From the NCBI GenBank assembly GCA_021817825.1, contig JAKAFS010000004.1, positions 21,427 to 85,426 of the forward strand: DNA of 64,000 bases, read 5' to 3'. The notes under the pieces were generated by a model. The model saw only the letters and a list, made by a program, of their open reading frames with translations. It had not been told where the DNA came from and made no database searches. Positions 1 to 6,947 of the stretch are shown one piece after another. Position 1 is the stretch's first letter, and each line of letters starts with the position of its first letter. The position numbers were made by a program, and so were the translations under genes. This stretch comes from Deltaproteobacteria bacterium (GTDB lineage Bacteria; Desulfobacterota; Syntrophia; Syntrophales; UBA5619).

Positions 1-246
1 TCCCAGGGTCGCGATGAGGGGAAAGAACTTCCGCCCCTGGGGGCCCATGGTGTCGGTCAGCAGGGCATCGAACCCGCCGATGATCACCTCCATGACATTC
101 TGGAATCCGCCGGGAAGGAGCCGGATCCGCCGGGTCGCCAAAAAGGAAACCAAGGCCAGTGCGGCCATGACGAACCAGGTGTAGGCGACGACGACGAGAT
201 GATGCTCATGAAGCCAATGGGTTTCGAAAAAAAGCAAGGGTTCCAT
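1..246 (-). CDS. atpB: F-type ATP synthase subunit a, N-terminal part (runs off left edge)
   Basis: Only the first 82 codons are present; the gene continues beyond position 1. The product is the membrane stator subunit a of the Fo sector, which forms the ion half-channels next to the c-ring. The visible part has an N-terminal extramembrane stretch, a first membrane helix (about residues 18-36) and the family-typical segment with MEVIIGGFD and MGPQGRKFFPL before the second helix. The ATG at 246 directly follows the atpI stop (247-249) and has a GGAGG Shine-Dalgarno inside the end of atpI, so the two are translationally coupled. The functional Arg lies outside the window. Confidence 0.95.
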   Translation of the reverse strand, partial: MEPLLFFETHWLHEHHLVVVAYTWFVMAALALVSFLATRRIRLLPGGFQNVMEVIIGGFDALLTDTMGPQGRKFFPLIATLG

Positions 247-645
247 CTACGATCCGACCTCCTCAAGGCGGTTTTTTTTGGATAGCACCAAAACGGTGGT
301 AAGGATAATGTTCAAAACGACAATGGAAAGACCGATGACCAGGCCGATCACATCGACGAGCGCCTGGGAAATCACCCAGTACAGGATAAGGGCGGTCAGG
401 ACCAGGCGCAGGTAATAGCGGACCATGAGCGCGGCCTTGGCCCGGTGCAGATGCTTGGAAAAAACGCTCCGCAGATTGCGGTAAAGCCCGTGGAAATTCA
501 AGATGCTGATCAGTCCGCCGCAGAGAACCCCGAGGCTGAAGCGCGGGGACCGGAGCAACAGGCTGAGGACCACCAATAGGGCCAGGAGGATGACATTCGT
601 CCACTCAAGCCTTTTTTGGAGGGGGTCTTTTTCTGTGAGGTTCAC
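247..645 (-). CDS. atpI: ATP synthase protein I (AtpI)
   Basis: A 132-residue protein with four predicted membrane helices (about 17-35, 37-58, 74-92, 96-121) and a short charged tail. It belongs to the AtpI/UncI family, which helps assemble the c-ring. The start is a GTG (643-645) lying inside the upstream atpZ-like gene, so the two overlap by 41 bp. No strong ribosome binding site is visible, which suggests coupling to the upstream reading frame. It is followed without a gap by atpB. Family and gene order agree; the exact start is the least certain point. Confidence 0.85.
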   Translation of the reverse strand: MNLTEKDPLQKRLEWTNVILLALLVVLSLLLRSPRFSLGVLCGGLISILNFHGLYRNLRSVFSKHLHRAKAALMVRYYLRLVLTALILYWVISQALVDVIGLVIGLSIVVLNIILTTVLVLSKKNRLEEVGS

Positions 646-901
646 TTTTTACACACGTGATGATCGGTTTATCGTCCATGAAATACTTCTTGATCAGGAC
701 GTACAGGTTCCTGAAACCGGCCACGATGCCTACCAAAAGCAGAAGAAGAGTGAAATAGGGCTCGGTTCCCAGCTTCCGGTCCAGCCAGGCGCCCAAGAAA
801 AGGCATCCGAATATGGCCAAAACCATCGCGATGCCGATGCTGCTGGCATATGCCATCTGGATCGCGGCCTGTTTCGACTCCTTGTCCATCGAGCGCCTCA
901 T
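605..901 (-). CDS. atpZ: AtpZ/AtpI-type small membrane protein of the ATP synthase operon
   Basis: A 98-residue protein with two membrane helices (about residues 17-41 and 48-70) and a very basic tail. This is the two-helix layout of AtpZ, a partner of AtpI proposed in the family to handle Mg2+/Ca2+ or to help c-ring assembly. It leads the minus-strand atpZ-atpI-atpB unit and overlaps atpI by 41 bp. The start may be the ATG at 901 or the one four codons in (MDKESK). Family membership rests on size, topology and position rather than a motif. Confidence 0.75.
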   Translation of the reverse strand: MRRSMDKESKQAAIQMAYASSIGIAMVLAIFGCLFLGAWLDRKLGTEPYFTLLLLLVGIVAGFRNLYVLIKKYFMDDKPIITCVKSEPHRKRPPPKKA

Positions 902-1010
902 AGCATAGAGAGCGTTGCAAAGTCAATTGAAAAGAAGCCCGGAAGCGCCGGTGGGCGCTGCTCGGAAGCGTCTGGCGGCTTGCCGCGTCCCATTCATCTG
1001 TGTCGGCCGA

Positions 1011-2030
1011 TCAGTCCCGGGGGCAGCGGTAGTACTCTCGGTACCAGGCGACAAAGCGGCCGATTCCCGTTGCGAGCGGGGTTTGGGGGGCAAAGCCCGT
1101 GTCGGCCCTGAGCGCCTCGACGTCCGCAAAGGTGGCCGGCACGTCCCCCGCCTGCATGGGAAGGAAGTTCTTTTTCGCCTTCCGGCCGAGATGGCCTTCC
1201 AGGATCGAGATGAAATCCATGAGCGCGGCGGGTTGATGGTTGCCGATATTGTAGATCCGGTAGGGGGCGAAACTGGTCGCCGGATCGGGGCAATCCCCGT
1301 TCCAGGCGGCGTCCGGCGCGGGAGGGCGCGCCATGACCCGGGTGACGCCTTCCACGATGTCGTCGATATAGGTGAAATCCCGTTTCATTTGCCCTTCGTT
1401 GAAGATGTCGATCGGCCGGTCTTCCAGGATGGCCCGGGTGAAGAGGAAAAGGGCCATGTCGGGCCGGCCCCAGGGGCCGTAGACGGTGAAGAAACGCAGT
1501 CCCGTGCAGGGCAGGGCGTAGAGCGCGGCGTAGGAGTGGGCCATCAGCTCGTTCGCCTTCTTGGTGGCGGCGTAGAGGCTGACGGGATGGTCCACGTTGT
1601 CGTGGACCGAAAAGGGCATCCGGGTGTTGCCCCCGTAGACCGAACTGGAGGAGGCGAAGACGAGGTGGCGAACCTGATGGCGGCGGCATCCCTCCAGGAC
1701 ATTCATGAAACCCACCAGGTTGCTGTCCACGTAGGCATGGGGGTTTTCGAGGGAATAGCGGACGCCCGCCTGGGCGGCGAGATGGACGACGATCTCGGGC
1801 TTCTCGGCCGCAAAGAGGGCCTCCATGGCCTGGCGGTCCGCAAGCTCCGCCCGGACGAAACGGAACCGAGGGTCCTTCTCCAGGAGTGCCAGACGCGATT
1901 CCTTGAGCGTCACGTCGTAGTAGCTGTTCAGGTTGTCCAGGCCGACCACGCTCTCGCCACGCTTCATCAGCAGTTGCGAAAGGTGGAATCCGATAAAGCC
2001 GGCCGCGCCGGTGACGAGAATTTTTCGCAT
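1011..2030 (-). CDS. NAD-dependent sugar-nucleotide epimerase (UDP-glucuronate 4-epimerase family)
   Basis: A 339-residue short-chain dehydrogenase-type epimerase. The NAD-binding motif GAAGFIG sits at residues 8-14, a family NLNSYYD segment follows the second strand, and SSSSVYG and the YAATK catalytic Tyr-Lys motif are present. The NLNSYYDVTLK segment and the total length match UDP-glucuronate 4-epimerases, which supply UDP-galacturonate for capsule or LPS. The ATG at 2030 is chosen because the Rossmann fold begins straight after it; a longer frame to 2105 adds residues unlike the family. It stands alone between the ATP synthase unit and hemL, so no polysaccharide locus confirms the substrate. 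Confidence 0.85.
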   Translation of the reverse strand: MRKILVTGAAGFIGFHLSQLLMKRGESVVGLDNLNSYYDVTLKESRLALLEKDPRFRFVRAELADRQAMEALFAAEKPEIVVHLAAQAGVRYSLENPHAYVDSNLVGFMNVLEGCRRHQVRHLVFASSSSVYGGNTRMPFSVHDNVDHPVSLYAATKKANELMAHSYAALYALPCTGLRFFTVYGPWGRPDMALFLFTRAILEDRPIDIFNEGQMKRDFTYIDDIVEGVTRVMARPPAPDAAWNGDCPDPATSFAPYRIYNIGNHQPAALMDFISILEGHLGRKAKKNFLPMQAGDVPATFADVEALRADTGFAPQTPLATGIGRFVAWYREYYRCPRD

Positions 2031-2123
2031 CCGATTTCCTTGGGTGACCATGCCGCTGTTCAGGCTGCCATCCGGTCGAAATGATCCGGAGGCCCTGGGC
2101 CGCAACGGCGATTTTAGAGAGTA

Positions 2124-3395
2124 CTACAAAGTTTTAAGAACCCTTTCGCAGGCCTCCAGGGTCCGGGCGAGCTCCACATCTCCATGGGCGAAGGAGAGAA
2201 AGGCCGCTTCGAACTGCGATGGCGCAAGATAGACCCCCGCGGCCAGCATCCCCTGGAAGAAACGGGCATAGAACTGGGTGTCGCTTCCGGAAGCCGACGC
2301 GAAATCGGTCACCTCGCCGGCGGTGCAAAAGAGGGTGAAGAGGGAGCCGACGCGGTTGATCCGGACGGGAATCCCCTTTTGCGAAAAGAGGTCCCGGTAG
2401 CCGTTGCAGAGCGCCTCTGCCCTTTGACCCAGTGCCTGATAGGAATTGCCTTTGAGAATATCCAGGGTGGCGATGCCGGCGGCCATGGCCACGGGATTGC
2501 CCGACAGGGTCCCTGCCTGATAGACGGGCCCCGTGGGAGCCAGCTGTTCCATGACGTCCCGGCGGCCGCCCAGGGCGCCGACGGGCAGACCGCCGCCGAT
2601 GATCTTGCCGAGGCAGGTGAGGTCGGGGGCGATGCCGGCGAGGTTCTGCCAGCCGCCGTAGGCGACGCGAAAACCGGTGATCACCTCGTCGAAGATCAAA
2701 AGGGCGCCGTACTCGCGGGTCAGCTCGCGCAACTCCTCCAGGAAGCCCGGCCGGGGGGCGACGACGCCCATATTGCCGGCCACGGGTTCGACGATGATGC
2801 AGGCGATGTCCGCACCGTGCTGCCGCAGGGCTTCCCGGACCGTTTCGCTATCGTTGTAGGGCAAAGAGAGGGTCAGTTCGGCCAGTTGCCTGGGGATGCC
2901 CGGGCTGCCGGGGATTCCCAGGGTGGCCACGCCCGACCCCGCCTTGACGAGGAGCGAATCGGCATGGCCGTGGTAACAGCCGGTGAATTTGATGATCTTG
3001 TCCCGTCCCGTAAAGCCGCGGGCGAGGCGGATGGCCGTCATCGTCGCTTCGGTCCCGGAGCTGACGGTGCGGACCATTTCGACGGAGGGAAAGGCCTCGG
3101 TGATCCTCCGGGCCATGGCGATCTCCAGCTCCGTCGGCGCGCCGTAACTGGTTCCCCGTCCCGCCGCTTCCCGAATGGCCGCGACGACCTGCGGGTGGCT
3201 GTGGCCCAGGATCATCGGTCCCCAGGAACCGACATAGTCGATGTACACCTTTCCTTCCGCATCGGTGATCGTCGCTCCTTGGGCCTCGCGGATGAAACGG
3301 GGGGCTCCCCCGACGGAGCGAAAGGCCCGCACGGGACTGTTGACCCCGCCGGGGATGAGCTTTTGCGCCTCGGCAAACAGATCCTGATTATCCAT
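2124..3395 (-). CDS. hemL: Glutamate-1-semialdehyde 2,1-aminomutase
   Basis: A 423-residue PLP enzyme that makes 5-aminolevulinate from glutamate-1-semialdehyde in the C5 tetrapyrrole pathway. Visible family marks are NSPVRAF near the N-terminus, [12 protein letters not shown], the DEVITGFR cofactor aspartate segment and [12 protein letters not shown] with the PLP lysine. The ATG at 3395 is chosen over a longer frame to 3569 because the family begins here; the extension is the shadow of the upstream gene. One base separates it from the stop of the siroheme-decarboxylase-like gene, so the two form an operon devoted to tetrapyrroles. Confidence 0.95.
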   Translation of the reverse strand: MDNQDLFAEAQKLIPGGVNSPVRAFRSVGGAPRFIREAQGATITDAEGKVYIDYVGSWGPMILGHSHPQVVAAIREAAGRGTSYGAPTELEIAMARRITEAFPSVEMVRTVSSGTEATMTAIRLARGFTGRDKIIKFTGCYHGHADSLLVKAGSGVATLGIPGSPGIPRQLAELTLSLPYNDSETVREALRQHGADIACIIVEPVAGNMGVVAPRPGFLEELRELTREYGALLIFDEVITGFRVAYGGWQNLAGIAPDLTCLGKIIGGGLPVGALGGRRDVMEQLAPTGPVYQAGTLSGNPVAMAAGIATLDILKGNSYQALGQRAEALCNGYRDLFSQKGIPVRINRVGSLFTLFCTAGEVTDFASASGSDTQFYARFFQGMLAAGVYLAPSQFEAAFLSFAHGDVELARTLEACERVLKTL

Positions 3396-3396
3396 C

Positions 3397-3900
3397 TCAA
3401 AAATACTCCATGCTGATTTTTTTGAATTCCTCGCTGCTGCGCAGGACCTTGAAATCGGCGCCCTCTGCAACGGCCGCGATTTCCCGGAGGCGGGCGGCAT
3501 CGGCCTCTTCGTGAAAATGGACCATCGTAAAGAGGGTGTATTTCCCCTCGAAGGCGGGGAGCCGCTCATAGCAATGGGTGATCTCGGGAAAACGGGCCAG
3601 CCGCTCTCCCACTGCCGCGCACTGTGCCGGGGGGACGGCCCAGAGGACCATGACGTTGTGGCGATAACCGGCCAGCTGATGTCGGGCGATGGCGCCGAAC
3701 TTGCGGATGACGCCCCGCTCCCGGAGTCCGTCGGCGATCGCCAGGACCTCCGCTTCGGAAAGCCCGATCTCTGCGCCGATCCGGGCGAAAGGGCGATCCG
3801 TGAGGGTCAGATCCGCCAGTCGCCGGGCCACTGCGACTTCCGTGGCCGTCAGTGCCGCGGCCGCGGCGCCTGTTCTGTCATCTTTTTTGTGTGTCGGCAT
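3397..3900 (-). CDS. Siroheme decarboxylase subunit-like protein (AhbA/AhbB, Lrp/AsnC fold)
   Basis: A 167-residue protein with an N-terminal winged-helix (about residues 18-70) and a C-terminal RAM-like half. Automated annotation usually calls such proteins AsnC regulators. The stretch with [21 protein letters not shown] and LFTMVH is characteristic of siroheme decarboxylases (AhbA/AhbB, NirD/G/H/L), which decarboxylate siroheme to didecarboxysiroheme in the alternative heme or heme d1 route. Operon linkage to hemL supports a tetrapyrrole enzyme over a regulator. Only one subunit is in the window, so A versus B cannot be decided; the partner should be elsewhere. Confidence 0.8.
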   Translation of the reverse strand: MPTHKKDDRTGAAAAALTATEVAVARRLADLTLTDRPFARIGAEIGLSEAEVLAIADGLRERGVIRKFGAIARHQLAGYRHNVMVLWAVPPAQCAAVGERLARFPEITHCYERLPAFEGKYTLFTMVHFHEEADAARLREIAAVAEGADFKVLRSSEEFKKISMEYF

Positions 3901-3973
3901 GGGCAGGCAACCTTAGGAGCTGATTCATGTTCGTTTCTATACCACAAACCGTCGAGAGGCTGCCAAATATTTC

Positions 3974-4002
3974 TTGACAACCATTCCCCTTGCCGTTAAA
4001 CC
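3974..4002 (+). promoter_or_regulatory. Possible sigma70 promoter for atpE
   Basis: A perfect -35 hexamer TTGACA (3974-3979) is followed after 17 bp by TAAACC, a weak -10. The position suits atpE (start 4132) and leaves a leader of about 120 nt. The -35 is convincing, the -10 is not. Confidence 0.35.
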
Positions 4003-4024
4003 TTTGCAAAAGGGCGAAGTTGTA

Positions 4025-4060
4025 CCTTCTTCCCTGCGCGGAAGAGCCCTGGGAAGAAGG
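4025..4060 (+). other. Leader stem-loop upstream of atpE
   Basis: CCTTCTTCCC (4025-4034) and GGGAAGAAGG (4051-4060) are perfect 10-bp inverted arms around a 16-nt loop, in the presumed 5' UTR of atpE. No U-run follows, so it is not an intrinsic terminator. It could affect mRNA stability or translation of this abundant subunit. Confidence 0.55.
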
Positions 4061-4131
4061 GATGTTGGAAAAGAAAGGGGGGTGGCTTTTTCTCGGAGTC
4101 CGAGAGCAATCAATCAAATTCAAGGAGGTTC

Positions 4132-4503
4132 ATGATGAAAGAAAAATGGAGTACAGGTGTGTTTGTGACGCTTTCGATCCTGTTGTCGGCCTCTCTGGCC
4201 GCGGCAGCCGAGGCAGTCGCTCCGGGGTCTTCGGTGGATTACACGAAGGCCATTGTCGTCGGTTGCAGTCTTCTCGCCGTCGGCATCGCCATGGGTCTGG
4301 GGACCATTGGAACCGGCGTGGGGATGGGGCACGGCCTGAGCGGCGCCACGAATGCCGTTGGCCGCAATCCCGATGCTCAGGGAAAAATCCTGCTCACCAT
4401 GATGGTGGGCTTGGCCATGATCGAATCCCTGGCGATCTACGCCCTGGTCGTCGCGCTGGTCTTGCTCTATGCCAATCCGCTGATCAAAGTGATCGGCCTC
4501 TAG
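4132..4503 (+). CDS. atpE: F-type ATP synthase subunit c with N-terminal signal-like extension
   Basis: A 123-residue proteolipid. A hydrophobic N-terminus ending near AAAAEA (about residues 8-27) resembles a cleavable signal peptide, then two helices (about 38-66 and 86-112) form the c hairpin joined by the RNPDAQG polar loop. The ion-binding carboxylate is E98 (MIESLAIY), followed by S99 and L100; the position of the Na+-ligand Gln in helix 1 of Na+-type c subunits is M65. This favours proton coupling. GGAGG lies 4 nt before the first of two adjacent ATGs, so the second (4135) may be used. The gene stands alone on the plus strand, about 3 kb from atpZ-atpI-atpB. Confidence 0.95.
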   Translation: MMKEKWSTGVFVTLSILLSASLAAAAEAVAPGSSVDYTKAIVVGCSLLAVGIAMGLGTIGTGVGMGHGLSGATNAVGRNPDAQGKILLTMMVGLAMIESLAIYALVVALVLLYANPLIKVIGL

Positions 4504-4526
4504 TCTTTACGGTATCATAAAAAGAG

Positions 4527-4567
4527 GGGAGGGGAAGCGCTACCACGACTTTCACTCCCTTTTTTTT
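4527..4567 (+). terminator. Intrinsic terminator of atpE
   Basis: The arms 4527-4537 and 4549-4559 pair at 10 of 11 positions (one G-U, one mismatch) around an 11-nt loop and are followed by eight T residues. It lies 24 bp after the atpE stop. Confidence 0.8.
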
Positions 4568-4693
4568 ATCTACAGAACGCCGATCCCTCCCGGAACGTCC
4601 CCAGCGTTTTAATGTCCTAACACCTTTCTGGCAATGAAGCATGCGGTCCGCCATGCCGTTCAAAGCGGAGAGTTTTGCCGATGACTCCTGTTC

Positions 4694-4709
4694 TGTGAGG
4701 TGAATCACA
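4694..4709. promoter_or_regulatory. CRP-type operator 1 (TGTGA-N6-TCACA)
   Basis: TGTGA at 4694-4698 and TCACA at 4705-4709 form the exact core consensus of CRP-family sites; the palindrome extends one further base each side (CTGTGA...TCACAG). Its centre lies 23 bp from the next identical core, about two helical turns, so both sites face the same side of DNA. Its centre is about 84.5 bp upstream of the predicted start of the following promoter. Confidence 0.7.
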
Positions 4710-4716
4710 GTTTAGG

Positions 4717-4732
4717 TGTGAAATGATTCACA
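4717..4732. promoter_or_regulatory. CRP-type operator 2 (TGTGA-N6-TCACA)
   Basis: TGTGA at 4717-4721 and TCACA at 4728-4732, extended to GTGTGAA...TTCACAC. If transcription begins near 4786, the centre is at about -61.5, the classical class I activator position. A CRP/FNR-superfamily regulator probably acts here on the IHF-type gene; which member cannot be told from the site. Confidence 0.72.
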
Positions 4733-4750
4733 CATGCCGCCGAGTGACCC

Positions 4751-4779
4751 TTGACAGACCCTCCCGAATGTAAATAAAT
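4751..4779 (+). promoter_or_regulatory. Candidate activator-dependent promoter for the IHF-type gene
   Basis: Perfect TTGACA at 4751-4756, 17-bp spacer, and a poor -10 (ATAAAT, 4774-4779). A weak -10 is consistent with dependence on the two CRP-type sites upstream. It predicts a leader of about 95 nt. Confidence 0.45.
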
Positions 4780-4802
4780 AGCCCGCGTAACCGGTTAGCT
4801 CT

Positions 4803-4840
4803 CGGTTGGCCCTCAGGGGTTCGCTTTTTTAAGCCAACCG
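4803..4840 (+). other. Leader hairpin upstream of the IHF-type gene
   Basis: Perfect 8-bp arms CGGTTGGC (4803-4810) and GCCAACCG (4833-4840) enclose a 22-nt loop that itself holds the small palindrome CCCTCAGGGG and a T-run. It lies in the presumed 5' UTR, 40 bp before the start codon. The role is unknown. Confidence 0.5.
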
Positions 4841-4879
4841 ACCTTATTTCCTATACCCTATTGCAACAGGAGAACGCGC

Positions 4880-5167
4880 ATGTCACTGACAAAAATTAAT
4901 TTGGTGGAGAAAATCTGCGATGAAGTCGGGATGTCGAAAAAGGAAGCCATGAGCGTCGTCGACAGCCTCTTCGAAATCATGAAAGACGAATTATCCACCG
5001 GAAAGCCGGTCATGATTTCCGGATTCGGGAAATGGTCCGTAAAAAGCAAGCGGTCGCGAATCGGTCGAAACCCCCAGACCGGTGAATCGATTACCGTGGC
5101 GGCCCGCAACGTGCTCGTCTTCAAGCTGTCGAATGTGATGAGGAATGCCGTCAACTCCGCTGATTGA
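4880..5167 (+). CDS. ihfA: HU/IHF-family DNA-bending protein, IHF alpha-like
   Basis: A 95-residue nucleoid protein that binds the minor groove as a dimer and bends DNA. Family marks are the N-terminal helices, the SGFGKW turn, the GRNPQTGE arm with the intercalating proline, and the AARNVLVFK segment typical of IHF alpha-type sequences. AGGAG lies 8 nt before the ATG. The gene is monocistronic, preceded by two CRP-type palindromes, so its expression is probably tied to a cAMP- or redox/ligand-sensing regulator. HU versus IHF alpha is a judgement from sequence; no partner gene is adjacent. Confidence 0.88.
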   Translation: MSLTKINLVEKICDEVGMSKKEAMSVVDSLFEIMKDELSTGKPVMISGFGKWSVKSKRSRIGRNPQTGESITVAARNVLVFKLSNVMRNAVNSAD

Positions 5168-5362
5168 CGGGAACCGACTTCCGAAATTTTCCCTCTGAAA
5201 GCCAACCAGGGGCCTGAGCCTTCGCCGAATGGCCCTCTGCAACGATCTCATCAGCAAGGAATGACCGGGCCGCTTCCCTGTCCGGGGCAAGGGGAACCAT
5301 GCCCCGAAGGGCAGCGGATTCTGCTCGGTGTCTGGAGTCCTTCCGGCACCAGGAGAGCGGGT

Positions 5363-6727
5363 TTATTCCCTGTCCGGACCGTTTCCCTGTCCGGCGGCAG
5401 AGGCGGGGCGTCGCCGGCGTCGCCGCCTTTTTTTTCGCTGTCGCGCCGGGGGGGCCTCCCCGGCCGGTTCCGCCGCGAGGGCGGCCGGTGCGTTCGCCAG
5501 AAAAGCTTCCCACCATTTGAGGGGACTCCGGTTTTCCTGTCTCGTTCCCGCCGTGAGCAGCAGGTAGGTCATGGCTTCCGCGAAGTCGGGCCTGCGGATC
5601 ATGGCCGTGGGGCGGCGGGGCGGCATGCGGTGCAGCGAGGGCTGAAAGGCCAGGATGCCCCGGAGCCGGCCGCCGATGCGCACGGGAATGGTGACGGTCT
5701 GGCAGATCTCTTTCATGAACTGGGCGCAGGCGGCGTCCAGCGCCTGAAGATGAGGAATCCCGTCGCGCTGCCGTTCCAGGGCTTCTTCCTCCAGCCGGGG
5801 ACCGAAGAGCGCCGCCAGGAAGAGCGCCGGGGAGGGCGATGTGTCGCCCAGGACCAGCCGATCGAGCGCGGCGAGATTGGCCTCGACAAAGGTCCGCCGG
5901 ACGTCGCTTCCCTGTAGCCAATGACCCAAGCCGGGGAAAAGGGCGGCGAGCAGGCCGCTGCGGCCCAGAAGTCCGAAGACCGGTCGGGCGGAGCCCTTGA
6001 GGAACAGTTTCAGGATCTCCTCATAGAGCCTCGCCGGTGCGGCCCGGGAGATGGTGGACGAAAGGCCGCAGAGGACCTCCCAGGTGGCCGGTTCGATGGC
6101 GAGGTCATGGGAGGCGGAAAAACGGACGGCGCGGATCATCCGCACCGGATCTTCCGTAAAACGCACATAGGGGTCGCCGATCGGACGAATGATCCGCTGT
6201 TGGAGATCTTCCAGACCGCCGGTGTAGTCGATGATCGTAAAGTCGGCGATGTTGTAGGCCAGGGCGTTGATCGTGAAGTCGCGACGGAGGGCGTCTTCCT
6301 CCGGGGTGCCGAAGACGTTGTCGCGCAGCACCATCCCTTCGTCGTCCTTCAGGTGGCGGGGGGGGCGGTGCTCGTCGCCCGTCTCCTCCTGGATTTCTTC
6401 CTCTTCGGGAGGGGCCAGGGCGCGGAAGGTGGAAACTTCCAGGATCTCGTCCTGAAAATGGAGATGGGCCAACCGGAAACGGCGACCGACCAGCCGGCAG
6501 TTGCGAAAGAGCCGTTTGATCTGCGTGGGCGTGGCGTCCGTGGCGATGTCGAAGTCCTTGGGGGTCCTCTCCAGCAGCAGATCGCGGACGCAGCCGCCGA
6601 CCAGATAGGCGATGAAGCCGTTCTCGTGGAGCCGGTAGAGCGTGCGCAGGGTGTTGGGGCTCACCTGCTTGCGGGAGATATTGTGTTCCTCTCTGGTCAT
6701 GATACGTAGCGGCATGGCGCGCACCAT
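5363..6727 (-). CDS. pcnB: Poly(A) polymerase I
   Basis: A 454-residue class II nucleotidyltransferase of the PcnB type, adding 3' poly(A) tails that mark RNA for decay. The sequence REEHNISRK, LVGGCVRDLLL, PKDFDIAT with the two catalytic aspartates, and FRNCRLVGRRFRLAH closely follow E. coli PcnB. An HD-less helical domain follows and the C-terminus (about 420-440) is an Arg/Lys run typical of this enzyme. Internal ATGs at 6715 and 6700 are alternative starts; no Shine-Dalgarno separates them. The distinguishing RRFRLAH motif argues against a CCA-adding enzyme. Confidence 0.92.
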   Translation of the reverse strand: MVRAMPLRIMTREEHNISRKQVSPNTLRTLYRLHENGFIAYLVGGCVRDLLLERTPKDFDIATDATPTQIKRLFRNCRLVGRRFRLAHLHFQDEILEVSTFRALAPPEEEEIQEETGDEHRPPRHLKDDEGMVLRDNVFGTPEEDALRRDFTINALAYNIADFTIIDYTGGLEDLQQRIIRPIGDPYVRFTEDPVRMIRAVRFSASHDLAIEPATWEVLCGLSSTISRAAPARLYEEILKLFLKGSARPVFGLLGRSGLLAALFPGLGHWLQGSDVRRTFVEANLAALDRLVLGDTSPSPALFLAALFGPRLEEEALERQRDGIPHLQALDAACAQFMKEICQTVTIPVRIGGRLRGILAFQPSLHRMPPRRPTAMIRRPDFAEAMTYLLLTAGTRQENRSPLKWWEAFLANAPAALAAEPAGEAPPARQRKKRRRRRRRPASAAGQGNGPDRE

Positions 6728-6821
6728 AGCACACCGGTCCGAAAATGCAAGGCTCTGGGAACTTGGCGCTATCTTTTTTTAAAAAACCGCTCCAGCAGGG
6801 TGTTGAAAACCAATTTGCTTT

Positions 6822-6947
6822 GCAGGCTGTTCAAAAACGGTTAGGTGCAAGGCGCGCAAAACCTGAGGAATGAGGCGTACTGTTCGTACGCCGCAGTGAC
6901 GAAGGTTGCAGCGCAACGCAGCAGATGAACGGTTTTCAACAGCCTGC
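6822..6947. repeat. 126-bp dispersed palindromic element, copy 1
   Basis: The ends (6822-6840 and 6930-6947) are near-perfect inverted repeats. The core has GCAAGGCGCGCAAA, a GGCGTAC...GTACGCC hairpin, CGCAGTGACGA and AGCGCAACGCAGCA. A second copy of exactly the same length lies at 61432-61557 with the same core but different, self-complementary ends. The element overlaps the first base of the sfsA stop triplet (minus strand TAG, 6949-6947). A further partial end (near 6792-6811) flanks it. It looks like a small non-autonomous palindromic repeat. Confidence 0.85.

Noticed and set aside
4484..4708. 74-residue minus-strand frame between atpE and the IHF-type gene
   Set aside because: It runs through the atpE terminator and a CRP-type operator, has no ribosome binding site, and resembles nothing.
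4755..4840. tRNA-like pattern in the leader of the IHF-type gene
   Set aside because: GGTTAGCTC and GGTTCGC resemble D and T arms, but no acceptor stem or anticodon arm can be formed; it is better read as a leader hairpin.
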